This document shows, piece after piece, positions 1 to 6,854 of a stretch of 13,189 bases of DNA (position 1 is its first letter; every line of letters begins with the position of its first letter). Source of the DNA: DAOUFU01 sp034429275 (lineage in GTDB: Bacteria; Chloroflexota; Anaerolineae; Aggregatilineales; Aggregatilineaceae); NCBI GenBank assembly GCA_034429275.1, contig DAOUFU010000077.1, forward strand, positions 1 to 13,189. Reading direction: 5' to 3'. The notes below the pieces were generated by a model. It made no database searches, was not told where the DNA came from, and saw only the letters and a program-made list of their open reading frames with translations. A program made the position numbers and the translations under genes.

Positions 1-468
1 ACTGTCGGCGATAACCTCGGCAAAAAGCTTGTTGATCGCCATATATCCACGCCGCCACGCCTTCCAGGTCTCTGCGGTGATGCTGGGCGCGCGGGGAATA
101 TCCCACAACTGATGCTGGATGATCCACAGCAAGGGGTTGGCGAGGGTATTGTAGTACATGTCATAACGGCCTTTTGGAAGCCGTACCAGCCGCAACAGCA
201 CCCCTTCGACGTTCTGCGCGCGATCCTGGTGCATCTCAACCCACCGGCGGTCCGCTTTGTTCAGAGCGGCGGCGACCCACAGCACTTCGTGCTGCTCGGC
301 CAGCGCGCCCAATGCCGTCACCAGACCACCGCTGCCGCGCGAAACGATCAGCTCATCATGCTTGAATTTGAATGAGAACGGCCCACGGTTTGATGCGATA
401 ACCACCAACGGGTTTTCGCCTTTGGGCAGGCCAGCGTCGCCGTTGACCTGCAAACGATTCGTGTTCAC
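1..468 (-). CDS. otsA: Trehalose-6-phosphate synthase (GT20 family), N-terminal part, cut by window edge
   Basis: Joins UDP- or other NDP-glucose to glucose-6-phosphate to give trehalose-6-phosphate, in the cytoplasm. The 156 residues seen carry the GT20 N-terminal signature: a beta strand followed by ASNRGPF (about residues 25-31), the glycine loop RGSGGLVTAL (44-53), and further on NPLLWIIQHQLWDIPR followed by WKAWRRGYMAINKLFAE, which matches the acceptor-site region of this family. The GTG start at 468 was chosen because AGGAGG lies six bases upstream (475-480) and no ATG is near. Full-length enzymes have about 450-500 residues, or more when fused to a phosphatase, so most of the gene is outside the window; whether an OtsB domain follows is unknown. 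It is divergent from the membrane protein gene at 756. Family assignment is firm; the donor nucleotide cannot be read. Confidence 0.85.
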   Translation of the reverse strand, partial: MNTNRLQVNGDAGLPKGENPLVVIASNRGPFSFKFKHDELIVSRGSGGLVTALGALAEQHEVLWVAAALNKADRRWVEMHQDRAQNVEGVLLRLVRLPKGRYDMYYNTLANPLLWIIQHQLWDIPRAPSITAETWKAWRRGYMAINKLFAEVIADS

Positions 469-538
469 CGTCCGCCTCCTTCGTCAAAATAACCAATCCC
501 AAAAACGCTAGCGAGGCGATAGCGGACCTTGCAAGCTG

Positions 539-568
539 ATTATACCCTATTGCGAGCCGATCTGCTAA
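539..568 (-). promoter_or_regulatory. Sigma70-type promoter for the trehalose-6-phosphate synthase gene
   Basis: On the minus strand a perfect TATAAT (539-544) is preceded, 18 bases upstream, by TTAGCA (563-568), which matches four of six positions of the -35 consensus. The predicted leader to the GTG at 468 is about 65 bases. This is read by eye; the spacing is slightly long but acceptable. Confidence 0.5.
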
Positions 569-673
569 CAATTGGCTTACGAAAAACTTGACCAGTCCAA
601 TTGTGGCCCCTTCTACCAGGACCTTAAGCCGCTCCGCCGACACCGATCCCCCTCAAATATGCATATTCTCGGC

Positions 674-693
674 AGCAAAACCCCTGTTTTGCT
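674..693. repeat. Perfect inverted repeat AGCAAAAC-CCCT-GTTTTGCT
   Basis: Eight base pairs with a four-base loop, extendable by two G-C pairs (671-672 with 695-696) after one mismatch. It lies in the divergent gap between the leftward trehalose gene and the rightward membrane protein gene, about 60 bases before the latter. It could be an operator, because TTGCTA within its right arm could act as a -35 with TATATT at 714-719 (spacing 19, long). It could also be a hairpin if transcribed. It has no T run after it, so it is not a typical terminator. Confidence 0.5.
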
Positions 694-755
694 ACCGGAT
701 ATCCACCAATGGCTATATTCTATACTCAGGACCAAGCCAACCAGGGGAGCCTGTG

Positions 756-1355
756 ATGTCTCAACCACCGCCGTCGTCACGTTTTTCGTTTTTGCAGCGC
801 ATTCCTTCGTTCATTTGGATCCTTATCGTTGTTCTGGGGATTGCCGGATTGATCGGCACAATCATGGCATCCTGCTATCTCATCAGCCATTATGAAGGCG
901 CAGGAACCTTGTTTATGATCGGCGCGGGTTGGCTGGCCATCCGCCTGGGATCAGGCCCGGCAGTCGCATCTACGACCGAAAAGACCGGCTCTACAGCCAG
1001 AAACATCCTCGTAGGGCTGCTGATCGCCTTCTATGCACTCATGGGGGTAGCCATCGACCAGCCGGGCAACTACCTGTTCAACCGGCCCTTCGAATGGATC
1101 GAATGCCCCTCAGGAACGGAACTATCGCGCAGTGTGACCGTCACCCACCCGCTGCCGGAACGAACTGATATCACCCAGGATTTTTCCTGCGTGACCAAAG
1201 AGAGCGGCCAGTTCGTCAAACGTGTGGGGACGTTCACCCGGATATGGGTGCGGTTTGTCGAATACGTGCTGGTGGGATATGGGCTGATGGCACTCAACCG
1301 GTTGTACATGGCGATGCGGGCACGGTTTGCGCGGGACTCTGTGGGCACCCCATAA
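756..1355 (+). CDS. Hypothetical four-helix membrane protein
   Basis: I do not recognise the family. The ATG at 756 was chosen because a GGGGAG stretch lies about seven bases upstream and a hydrophobic segment follows closely; an open frame upstream to 588 lacks a ribosome binding site. The 199-residue product begins with a short Pro/Ser-rich tail. It then has about three hydrophobic segments (roughly residues 18-42, 49-63 and 84-103), a hydrophilic loop of about 65 residues with two cysteines (ECPS and FSCVT) that could form a disulfide if the loop is outside the cell, and a fourth hydrophobic segment near 168-185 ending in a basic tail. It is followed by the hydrolase gene 130 bases downstream on the same strand. 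No catalytic motif is visible. Confidence 0.7.
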   Translation: MSQPPPSSRFSFLQRIPSFIWILIVVLGIAGLIGTIMASCYLISHYEGAGTLFMIGAGWLAIRLGSGPAVASTTEKTGSTARNILVGLLIAFYALMGVAIDQPGNYLFNRPFEWIECPSGTELSRSVTVTHPLPERTDITQDFSCVTKESGQFVKRVGTFTRIWVRFVEYVLVGYGLMALNRLYMAMRARFARDSVGTP

Positions 1356-1426
1356 CCAACCGGGACCGATGCGACGGGGCAGCGTGCTCAGGCCAGTTTT
1401 GGAGTCAGGGAATGACTGCCAAGAGC

Positions 1427-1455
1427 TTGAGAAGCAGCCTATAGACCTTCATAAG
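1427..1455 (+). promoter_or_regulatory. Possible promoter for the cysteine hydrolase gene
   Basis: TTGAGA (1427-1432) is followed after exactly 17 bases by CATAAG (1450-1455), matching five and four consensus positions. It would leave a leader of only about 25-30 bases before the ATG at 1488. Plausible but weak at the -10, and the gene could instead be read through from 756. Confidence 0.3.
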
Positions 1456-1487
1456 GATGGACGGCTGGTCAAGTCAAGGAGTTGGAT

Positions 1488-1979
1488 ATGAAACCCGCAT
1501 TACTCATCATCGATGTTCAAAAGCGGTTTTTTGGCCCAACAACCACTCAATCGCTTGAGAATGCTATCGAGTACATCAACGAGGCCATCAAGCTGTTCCG
1601 CAGCAAGCAGCTGCCGATCATTTGCATCCAGCACACCAACCCGGATAGCGACCTGGTGCCTGGCAGCGAGGGGTTTGACCTGCCGGACTCGCTGGCTGTG
1701 CTCCCCTCCGATCTGCATATTCACAAGACCTACAGCAACGCATTCAATAAGACCCCGCTCGCCGATAACCTGCGCGAATTGGGCGTTGACACCGTCATTG
1801 TCACTGGCTTTTGCGCTGAATACTGCGTGCTGAGCACCTGCCGGGCCGCAGATGATCTGGACCTGACCGCGATCATTCTGCGCGGATCATTGGCCAGCGG
1901 CGTGCCGGAACATATCAAGTTTGTCGAGGCTATCAGCGATGTGATCTCGTATGGCGCGCTGAAATGTGCGCTGGCATAG
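1488..1979 (+). CDS. Isochorismatase-family cysteine hydrolase
   Basis: A cytoplasmic hydrolase of the isochorismatase/nicotinamidase fold, which cleaves amide or vinyl-ether bonds through a cysteine nucleophile. The 163-residue product shows the family triad in the expected order: Asp9 in LLIIDVQKRF, Lys80 in HKTYSNAF, and Cys113 in GFCAEYCVLST, preceded by the usual GF(C/x)AE turn. The length is typical of the smaller members (160-200). The ATG at 1488 was preferred over a TTG at 1482 because AAGGA ends eight bases before it. The metal-binding D-x-H pattern of true nicotinamidases is not evident, so a nicotinamidase role is not claimed and the substrate cannot be predicted. The small membrane protein gene starts 13 bases after its stop codon, so the two are probably co-transcribed. 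Confidence 0.85.
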   Translation: MKPALLIIDVQKRFFGPTTTQSLENAIEYINEAIKLFRSKQLPIICIQHTNPDSDLVPGSEGFDLPDSLAVLPSDLHIHKTYSNAFNKTPLADNLRELGVDTVIVTGFCAEYCVLSTCRAADDLDLTAIILRGSLASGVPEHIKFVEAISDVISYGALKCALA

Positions 1980-1992
1980 GGAGTAGAGACCC

Positions 1993-2193
1993 GTGACTTC
2001 TGAATCAACCCCTGGACATGAAGTAAAAATTGGCACCTCAGGTTTCCAGGTCAACATCGTGAACAGCGATGTCCAGGATACAGTCGGCGTGGTGCTGCTC
2101 GCACTGCTCACGCTGGTCCTTGTCTTTGCACTGATGCGAGCACACCGGCAGAATCGCAAACTGCTCGAACGGTTACTGCCGAAGGGCGGTTGA
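1993..2193 (+). CDS. Small single-pass membrane protein, hypothetical
   Basis: A 66-residue product starting at a GTG, with GGGAG nine bases upstream overlapping the previous stop codon. The first 33 residues are polar. They are followed by one clear transmembrane helix (VGVVLLALLTLVLVFALM, about residues 31-48) and a short, strongly basic tail ending in LLPKGG. The basic tail suggests the C-terminus faces the cytoplasm. It sits 13 bases behind the cysteine hydrolase gene and ends about 50 bases before the stop codon of the convergent amidohydrolase, so it is the last gene of its unit. No known family recognised. The close spacing, the sharply defined helix and the uninterrupted frame support it being real. 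Confidence 0.6.
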   Translation: MTSESTPGHEVKIGTSGFQVNIVNSDVQDTVGVVLLALLTLVLVFALMRAHRQNRKLLERLLPKGG

Positions 2194-2203
2194 GTGAGGT
2201 TTG

Positions 2204-2235
2204 AGAAGGCGCTCCATTAAAAAACAGCGCCTTCT
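2204..2235. terminator. Hairpin between convergent genes, possible bidirectional terminator
   Basis: AGAAGGCGCT (2204-2213) pairs perfectly with AGCGCCTTCT (2226-2235) around a 12-base loop. It fills the gap between the stop codons of the small membrane protein (2193) and the amidohydrolase (2242). There is no T run on either side, so intrinsic termination is uncertain; position is the main argument. Confidence 0.5.
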
Positions 2236-2241
2236 ACAGCC

Positions 2242-3504
2242 TCACTGTACAGGTCCACGCACGATCACCCCATCGCGCAGCACCCAGCGGACATTCAGCA
2301 GTGTATGCAGGTCGGCCAGCGGGTCGCCATCCACAATCAGGACGTCGGCGATTTTGCCCGCTTCCAGCGTGCCGAGATCGGTCTCTAGCTGGCAGACCTC
2401 CGCCGAATGAAGCGTTGCCGCGACAATGATCTGCATAGGCGTCATGCCTGCTTCGTGCATCAAAGTGATCTCAGTGATGGGCATACCCTCATCGAAGGGC
2501 GTATAGTACCCGTGGAAATCGGTACCCAGGGCGACCTTCCCGCCCGCCTCAAGGAATCGGCTCAGATTATCCAGCGCTTGCTCTCGGAAATCGACCTGGT
2601 GAGCCTGGCTGACCCCGGCCCACAATTCGAGCGTAGGCACCCAATAGACACCGTGCTCCACAGCCTGCCGGATTACCTCGTCGGGCAATGGGTTGATGGC
2701 CATGTGCTCAATCGTGTCTACTCCCGCATCAATCGCCATCGGCAGTTGATCGCTGCGCATGATGTGGACTGACACCGGTACACCCCGATCGTGGGCCACC
2801 TCAACCAGTGTACCGAACGCGTCCGGCGTGTAGACCGGCAGATTCCGCCCAATCACCTGGCCATTATCCAGAGCCGTTTTGATGAGGTCTGCGCCCAGGT
2901 CCACCAGATCGTTCACCGCCGACCGCACTTCCTCCGGCGTATCAGCGGGGTACACTGTGCTCCCGTACCCCCCAGCTACATTGAGAAACGGCCCGGCTGC
3001 TACCAGCCGCGCATATGAAGGTTCAACGAGAGTCACGTCGCGGATGGTGAACCCTTTGATCACAGCAGCGCGTTGCCGATCGGATACATCTGAGAGCGCA
3101 GGCAGTTGATCCTCTGGCCAGGCGGGCATACCAGGAATGCCCATATCCCGCACAGTAGTGACGCCCGCCTGCACCCAGCCGGTGAGATAGTCCTGGCGGT
3201 AGCCGTCATGGACGTGCACATTGAAAAACCCTGGCAGCATGGTTGCGCCGCCCACATCGACGATCTGCGCCCCAGCAGGTATCTCGGTTGCCGTACGCGA
3301 ACCGACCGCGGCAATGCGATCTCCCTGAATGATGATGACGGCATCCGGCACCGGGTCCGCGCCCGTGCCATCGATCAGCGTGCCGTTGACCAGCGCAAGG
3401 ATCGGCGTGGTGCTGTCCTGTGCTCTTCCGAGGGTAGTTCCCCCCCAGGCAACAATGAGCACAACTACAAACACTGCGGCCAAAGTTTTGCAGGATTGGG
3501 TCAT
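2242..3504 (-). CDS. Exported metal-dependent amidohydrolase (imidazolonepropionase/prolidase-like)
   Basis: A hydrolase of the amidohydrolase superfamily with a full set of metal and catalytic residues: His97 and His99 in FNVHVHDG, a candidate carbamylated Lys209 in ADLIKTALDNG, His247 in VSVHIM, His267 in DTIEHM and Asp329 in ALGTDFHG. The C-terminus has the usual GTLEAGKIADVLIVDGDPL strand pair. Residues 1-29 form a signal peptide (positively charged start, hydrophobic core AAVFVVVLIVAW, likely cut near GRAQD), so the enzyme probably acts outside the cytoplasmic membrane. The 420-residue length is normal. The ATG at 3504 has AGGA nine bases upstream. It lies 25 bases after the sugar reductase gene and is probably in the same operon. 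Substrate is unknown; relatives act on peptides, imidazolones or organophosphates. Confidence 0.85.
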   Translation of the reverse strand: MTQSCKTLAAVFVVVLIVAWGGTTLGRAQDSTTPILALVNGTLIDGTGADPVPDAVIIIQGDRIAAVGSRTATEIPAGAQIVDVGGATMLPGFFNVHVHDGYRQDYLTGWVQAGVTTVRDMGIPGMPAWPEDQLPALSDVSDRQRAAVIKGFTIRDVTLVEPSYARLVAAGPFLNVAGGYGSTVYPADTPEEVRSAVNDLVDLGADLIKTALDNGQVIGRNLPVYTPDAFGTLVEVAHDRGVPVSVHIMRSDQLPMAIDAGVDTIEHMAINPLPDEVIRQAVEHGVYWVPTLELWAGVSQAHQVDFREQALDNLSRFLEAGGKVALGTDFHGYYTPFDEGMPITEITLMHEAGMTPMQIIVAATLHSAEVCQLETDLGTLEAGKIADVLIVDGDPLADLHTLLNVRWVLRDGVIVRGPVQ

Positions 3505-3529
3505 TTGAATTTGTCCTGAAAAGAAGCCA

Positions 3530-4387
3530 TCACCCCAAGCTCATTCGCGCCTGTTCGATGGTGAGCAAGCGCGTTTTTTGCAGCAGAGATTTCGCCCGCT
3601 CAATACTCAGATTCAGCGAGCGTACCGGGCCATCCGGCATCGCCGCGCCGCGCACATGCACGGCGGGATCATAGCCAAGCGCCTCCAGCAGGGCCACGCC
3701 GAGATCATAACGGCTGACCAGCTCTGGCCCGACCACGTGCAGCAGACCGGAGACATCTATCTCGGCCAGTTCAAGCAGTGCGTCTGCCAGGTTATGCACC
3801 CAGATCGGGCAGCGCAACTGGTCCGTGTAGAGAACAACCGGGTCGCCTCGCTGGATCGTGCGAATCATCCAGGCAGCCTGGGCATTGGCCGGGTCAAAGT
3901 CATAGATCAGGCTGGTACGCACGATCAGCGCGGAGGGCACCCCTGCCAGAATCGTCCGCTCGTAGTCGATTTTTGCGCCGCCATAACGGTCATTCACCGG
4001 GGCGGCACGGGGCACGGAATCCTCGGTATAGACCGGCTCGCTGCCGTCGAACACCAGGTCGGTGGAGAGCGCGATCAATCGCGCGCCACACTCGGCAGCG
4101 ATCTGCGCGACATGCTGCCCGGAACGCCGGATCGCCGCGTCATAGTCGCCCCCGCTGCGCTCGGTGATAGCCGTGTGGATGATCACATCGGGCGCGAAGG
4201 TCTGTACCACGTGGCGCAGCGCCTGGTCATCCCGCAGATCAAGCTGCACAGGCAGCCCTGCGCGGACCCGGTCCGGGTTGGTCAGGTAGGTGGAGACAAC
4301 TTCATAGCCGCACGACTCCGCACGCACGCCCAGCGGTCCCCCCAGCGTGCCGCTCCCGCCGAGGATCAGAATGCAAGGATTTGCCAT
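3530..4387 (-). CDS. RmlD-like NAD(P)-dependent sugar-nucleotide reductase (extended SDR)
   Basis: An extended short-chain dehydrogenase/reductase related to dTDP-4-dehydrorhamnose reductase, which reduces the 4-keto group of a nucleotide sugar in the cytoplasm. In the 285-residue product the cofactor loop GGSGTLGG is at residues 10-17, the catalytic Ser/Thr segment STDLVFDG at 108-115, and the YxxxK pair at Tyr135 and Lys139 (YGGAK). DQLRCPIWVHNLAD near 189-202 and a PVRSLNLSIERAK stretch near the end resemble RmlD motifs. The ATG at 4387 was preferred because GGAGGA (4398-4403) lies ten bases before it; an in-frame ATG at 4414 has no such site. It is downstream of the GHMP kinase gene after about 150 bases. 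There are no RmlA, RmlB or RmlC genes here, so a rhamnose role is not proven. Confidence 0.75.
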   Translation of the reverse strand: MANPCILILGGSGTLGGPLGVRAESCGYEVVSTYLTNPDRVRAGLPVQLDLRDDQALRHVVQTFAPDVIIHTAITERSGGDYDAAIRRSGQHVAQIAAECGARLIALSTDLVFDGSEPVYTEDSVPRAAPVNDRYGGAKIDYERTILAGVPSALIVRTSLIYDFDPANAQAAWMIRTIQRGDPVVLYTDQLRCPIWVHNLADALLELAEIDVSGLLHVVGPELVSRYDLGVALLEALGYDPAVHVRGAAMPDGPVRSLNLSIERAKSLLQKTRLLTIEQARMSLG

Positions 4388-4537
4388 CAGGTGTTGATCC
4401 TCCACCAGTGCCATACCGTGCCAGGGCCGATGCAGGCTGCTGCGCCTGTACGAAGAAAGGGAAACACCGATGCTCCCATCGATACGCGCATCCGGCGCGG
4501 CTGTACAGCAGCGAGCCTGAAACTACCACGACTTCAG

Positions 4538-5554
4538 CTAAGGTGCCGGGAATATCTGGGGTTTGATGACCTTTGAGCCGATACGCGCGAGTTCGGTTCG
4601 CAGCCGCTCGAACATCTCTTGACCGTCGTAGGTCCCAATGATTGCGCCCCCTGAACCCGAAAACTTGGCGCTGGCCCCACACTGGCGGGCGGTTTCCACC
4701 ATGCGGACCTGCCAATCGGGCAGGCGCACAATGCTCCGGCGCGTGTCAAAGTTCTCGTCGATGAGCGCGCTCAGCCTCGCCACGTCATTGTTGAGCAGTG
4801 CTTCGCGCCCCTCGGCAGCCAGGGCCGCAAAATGCTTCATGGCCTCCACGACTGCCGGTTCGCCCCGGTTGAACCGCCCGCGCAAATCGTTGTGAAAAGT
4901 CTCGGTCGGCTCGCTGAGCGCTTCGTGAATAGCCATATACAACGGAGGAAGCTCGGTCGGGTGCAACGGTTCATAAGCGTAAACCTTCAGCCCGTTGACG
5001 ATGCGTTCCTGGCTCTTGTCGAAATCCATATAGACGATGTTTTCGTAGCACTGGATCACGCGATCCTGGAGTCCGGCAGCAATGGCCAGTTCGTCGTTCT
5101 CGACGGACAGGGCAAAACTCGGCTGGATTTCCAGCGGCATGTCGATGTGATAGAAATCTAGCAAGCAGCGCAGGGTGGCGATAATGATCGAACTCGATCC
5201 GGCCATCCCGACCTGGCGGGGAATGTTGGTCTCGTAGCGGATAGAGAAGTTGCGCGAGTGCAGAGTCAGCCCCTGGGCCTTGCAGTAATCCACAAATCGT
5301 TTGATCGTCGCTTTGACGAGCCGGATTCCCCCATAATAGCCGTGAAGCTGGACATCATTGGCCAGGTCATGGATCGAGCGGAAGCGCGCGCGGTCATTCT
5401 GGGCCAGCACGATCTCCATCGTGTCCCATTCATACAGCACCACCTCCGACCAGTAATTCCGCACACTGATCGCGATGGTTTTGCCGTTATACCCATCGGA
5501 CGGATTGCCAAGCAGCCCAGCGCGGGCAAAAATGCGTTTGCGATGGATTTCCAC
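4538..5554 (-). CDS. GHMP-family sugar kinase, glucuronokinase-like
   Basis: Probably phosphorylates the anomeric carbon of a free sugar acid, D-glucuronate to glucuronate-1-phosphate, in the cytoplasm. The 338 residues follow plant glucuronokinase closely as I remember it: ARAGLLGNPSDGYNGKTI (10-27), HGYYGGIRL (71-79), TNIPRQVGMAGSSS (109-122, the phosphate-binding glycine/serine loop), AGLQDR (160-165), and KFSGSGGAI (297-305, the third GHMP motif). The GTG start at 5554 comes one base after the stop codon of the GalU-like gene, with GGGA nine bases upstream inside that gene, so translation is probably coupled. Other GHMP kinases such as D-glycero-manno-heptose or arabinose kinases are possible, but the GNPSDxYxGxTI and PRQxGxxGSS wording favours glucuronokinase. 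Substrate is inferred, not shown. Confidence 0.75.
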   Translation of the reverse strand: MEIHRKRIFARAGLLGNPSDGYNGKTIAISVRNYWSEVVLYEWDTMEIVLAQNDRARFRSIHDLANDVQLHGYYGGIRLVKATIKRFVDYCKAQGLTLHSRNFSIRYETNIPRQVGMAGSSSIIIATLRCLLDFYHIDMPLEIQPSFALSVENDELAIAAGLQDRVIQCYENIVYMDFDKSQERIVNGLKVYAYEPLHPTELPPLYMAIHEALSEPTETFHNDLRGRFNRGEPAVVEAMKHFAALAAEGREALLNNDVARLSALIDENFDTRRSIVRLPDWQVRMVETARQCGASAKFSGSGGAIIGTYDGQEMFERLRTELARIGSKVIKPQIFPAP

Positions 5555-5555
5555 G

Positions 5556-6434
5556 TCAGTTCGTCCCGTTTAGTGTGGCGATATATTCCCGCAGCGATGC
5601 GCCATACTTCTCATCCGCCATCGCGAACTCGACAAAGGCGCGGAAGTACGTCTCAAAGTTGCCGATGTCGTAGCGAGGTTCGTGCTCGCCCAAACGCACG
5701 CCATAGACCTTTTCACCACTCTCTATCAACCGCCGGATGCCATCCGTAAGCTGGATTTCATCCCCTTTTCCCGGCTCGACACGTTCCAGGGCGTCAAAGA
5801 TCAGGGGCGAGAAGACATATCGCGCAGCCACGGCCAGGTTGCTGGGGGCCTCATCCAGCGCCGGTTTCTCGATAATGTCCAGCACCTCGAAAATTTCATC
5901 GTTACTCTTGGGTAGGGCAATGCCATATTGTGTGACCTCAAGTTGAGGCACTTCTTCAAAGGCGACCACTGCTGCACAGTGGCGCGTGTCGAAACAGTGC
6001 TGCATCCGCCGGACGATATCGCTCTGGGCGTTCAGCCCGATGATCGAGTCCCCTAACGCCACCACAAAAGGATCGCTGCCCACAAAAGAGCGCGCGCACA
6101 ACACCGCATGACCCAGCCCCAGCAGCCGGCGTTGACGGATATAGTAATATTGGGCCTGAAAACGGTTGAATTCCAGCTCGGCCAGCAGCTCTTCTTTGCC
6201 GCTCTCGCGCAGAATTTCGATCAGTTCGTGGTTGTCATCAAAATGATTTTCGATGGACGTTTTGCCAGGGCCTGTGATGAACAAAATGTCCTGGATGCCC
6301 ATGTGGATCAGTTCCTCGACAATGTACTGAACCACCGGTTTTCGCCCGACTGGGAGCATTTCTTTAGGTTGAGATTTGGTGGCAGGCAGCAGGCGCGTTC
6401 CCAGGCCCGCCACCGGTATCACGGCTTTTTTCAT
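5556..6434 (-). CDS. galU: UTP-glucose-1-phosphate uridylyltransferase family (GalU-like)
   Basis: A nucleotidyltransferase that makes a UDP-sugar and pyrophosphate from UTP and a sugar-1-phosphate. The 292-residue length fits bacterial GalU. The nucleotide loop GLGTRLLPATKSQPKEMLPV spans residues 10-29, followed by VQYIVEE, GLGHAVLCA (106-114), a metal-binding ALGDS (126-130), QYGIA (169-173), IIEKP (187-191) and RYDIGN (254-259). ALGDS replaces the LPDD wording common in proteobacterial GalU, so this is a divergent branch. The ATG at 6434 has AGGGA nine bases upstream. One base separates it from the glucuronokinase-like gene, which raises the possibility that it also uses glucuronate-1-phosphate; the sequence alone cannot decide this. 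The gene symbol is by family. Confidence 0.85.
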   Translation of the reverse strand: MKKAVIPVAGLGTRLLPATKSQPKEMLPVGRKPVVQYIVEELIHMGIQDILFITGPGKTSIENHFDDNHELIEILRESGKEELLAELEFNRFQAQYYYIRQRRLLGLGHAVLCARSFVGSDPFVVALGDSIIGLNAQSDIVRRMQHCFDTRHCAAVVAFEEVPQLEVTQYGIALPKSNDEIFEVLDIIEKPALDEAPSNLAVAARYVFSPLIFDALERVEPGKGDEIQLTDGIRRLIESGEKVYGVRLGEHEPRYDIGNFETYFRAFVEFAMADEKYGASLREYIATLNGTN

Positions 6435-6792
6435 ATCACCGGTTCCCTGGAATGCAACTGCCCCCAGTCTGCAGAGACCAGCAGCGCCATGAGCGCCCTG
6501 CCGACAGGGGGATCAATCCATTCCCGCACAAGCTGGCACAAAAGTATCGCTTTCCATCAGTATATCCCCTCTCAAGCCCCACACCAACCGCCCCGCGCCG
6601 TCGCATTTGAGCAAAAAGGAACCGGCAGTCAGCGCCAAAATGAGCGACCAAGGGGTGAGGAACCTGGCAGATGGGAACATATACGCGGCGCGCAGGGAAC
6701 AAGGACCGGCGGTCAGGACTGTTCACCCCATTCCCTGGAGACTCGGGGGCAGTGCGCGACGGAAACCAACGCCAGCTATCGGCGCAGGCGAG
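6435..6792. other. Intergenic stretch without a convincing gene
   Basis: The gap between the leftward GalU-like gene and the terminator of the propeller gene. Apart from the candidate promoter at 6559-6587 I see no structured element. A leftward open frame at 6436-6804 overlaps the terminator, has no ribosome binding site and has a composition unlike a real protein. Confidence 0.5.
6559..6587 (-). promoter_or_regulatory. Candidate promoter of the GalU/glucuronokinase operon
   Basis: On the minus strand TATACT (6559-6564) lies exactly 17 bases after TTGGTG (6582-6587). The -10 matches five of six positions, the -35 only three. It would give a leader of roughly 120 bases before the ATG at 6434. 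The preceding terminator at 6793-6831 makes a separate promoter in this gap necessary. Confidence 0.4.
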
Positions 6793-6831
6793 AAAAACTC
6801 CCACACCCGCTGCAAAGGGCAGGTGTGGGAG
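6793..6831 (-). terminator. Rho-independent terminator of the propeller gene
   Basis: Read on the minus strand, CTCCCACACC and GGTGTGGGAG form a perfect ten-pair stem (6822-6831 with 6798-6807) around a 14-base loop, followed at once by five T (6797-6793). It starts 24 bases after the stop codon of the gene at 6855. All features of an intrinsic terminator are present. Confidence 0.9.
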
Positions 6832-6854
6832 CGCATACTTACTTTTTTATCGGA

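Noticed and set aside
588..755. Upstream extension of the membrane protein gene to an ATG at 588
   Set aside because: It would place the divergent promoter region and the 674-693 inverted repeat inside the coding sequence. The extension has no domain character, while the ATG at 756 has a good ribosome binding site.
1399..1420. Small hairpin AGTCA-GGGAA-TGACT between the membrane protein and hydrolase genes, considered as a terminator
   Set aside because: It has only five perfect pairs, there is no T run after it, and it is likely to occur by chance.
3578..4576. A 332-codon open frame on the plus strand
   Set aside because: It is antisense to the RmlD-like reductase, whose motifs are clear, and has a composition without domains or a start site.
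6436..6804. A 122-codon leftward frame in the gap upstream of the GalU-like gene
   Set aside because: It begins inside the terminator of the propeller gene, has no ribosome binding site and reads as low-probability protein rich in Arg, Cys and Trp.
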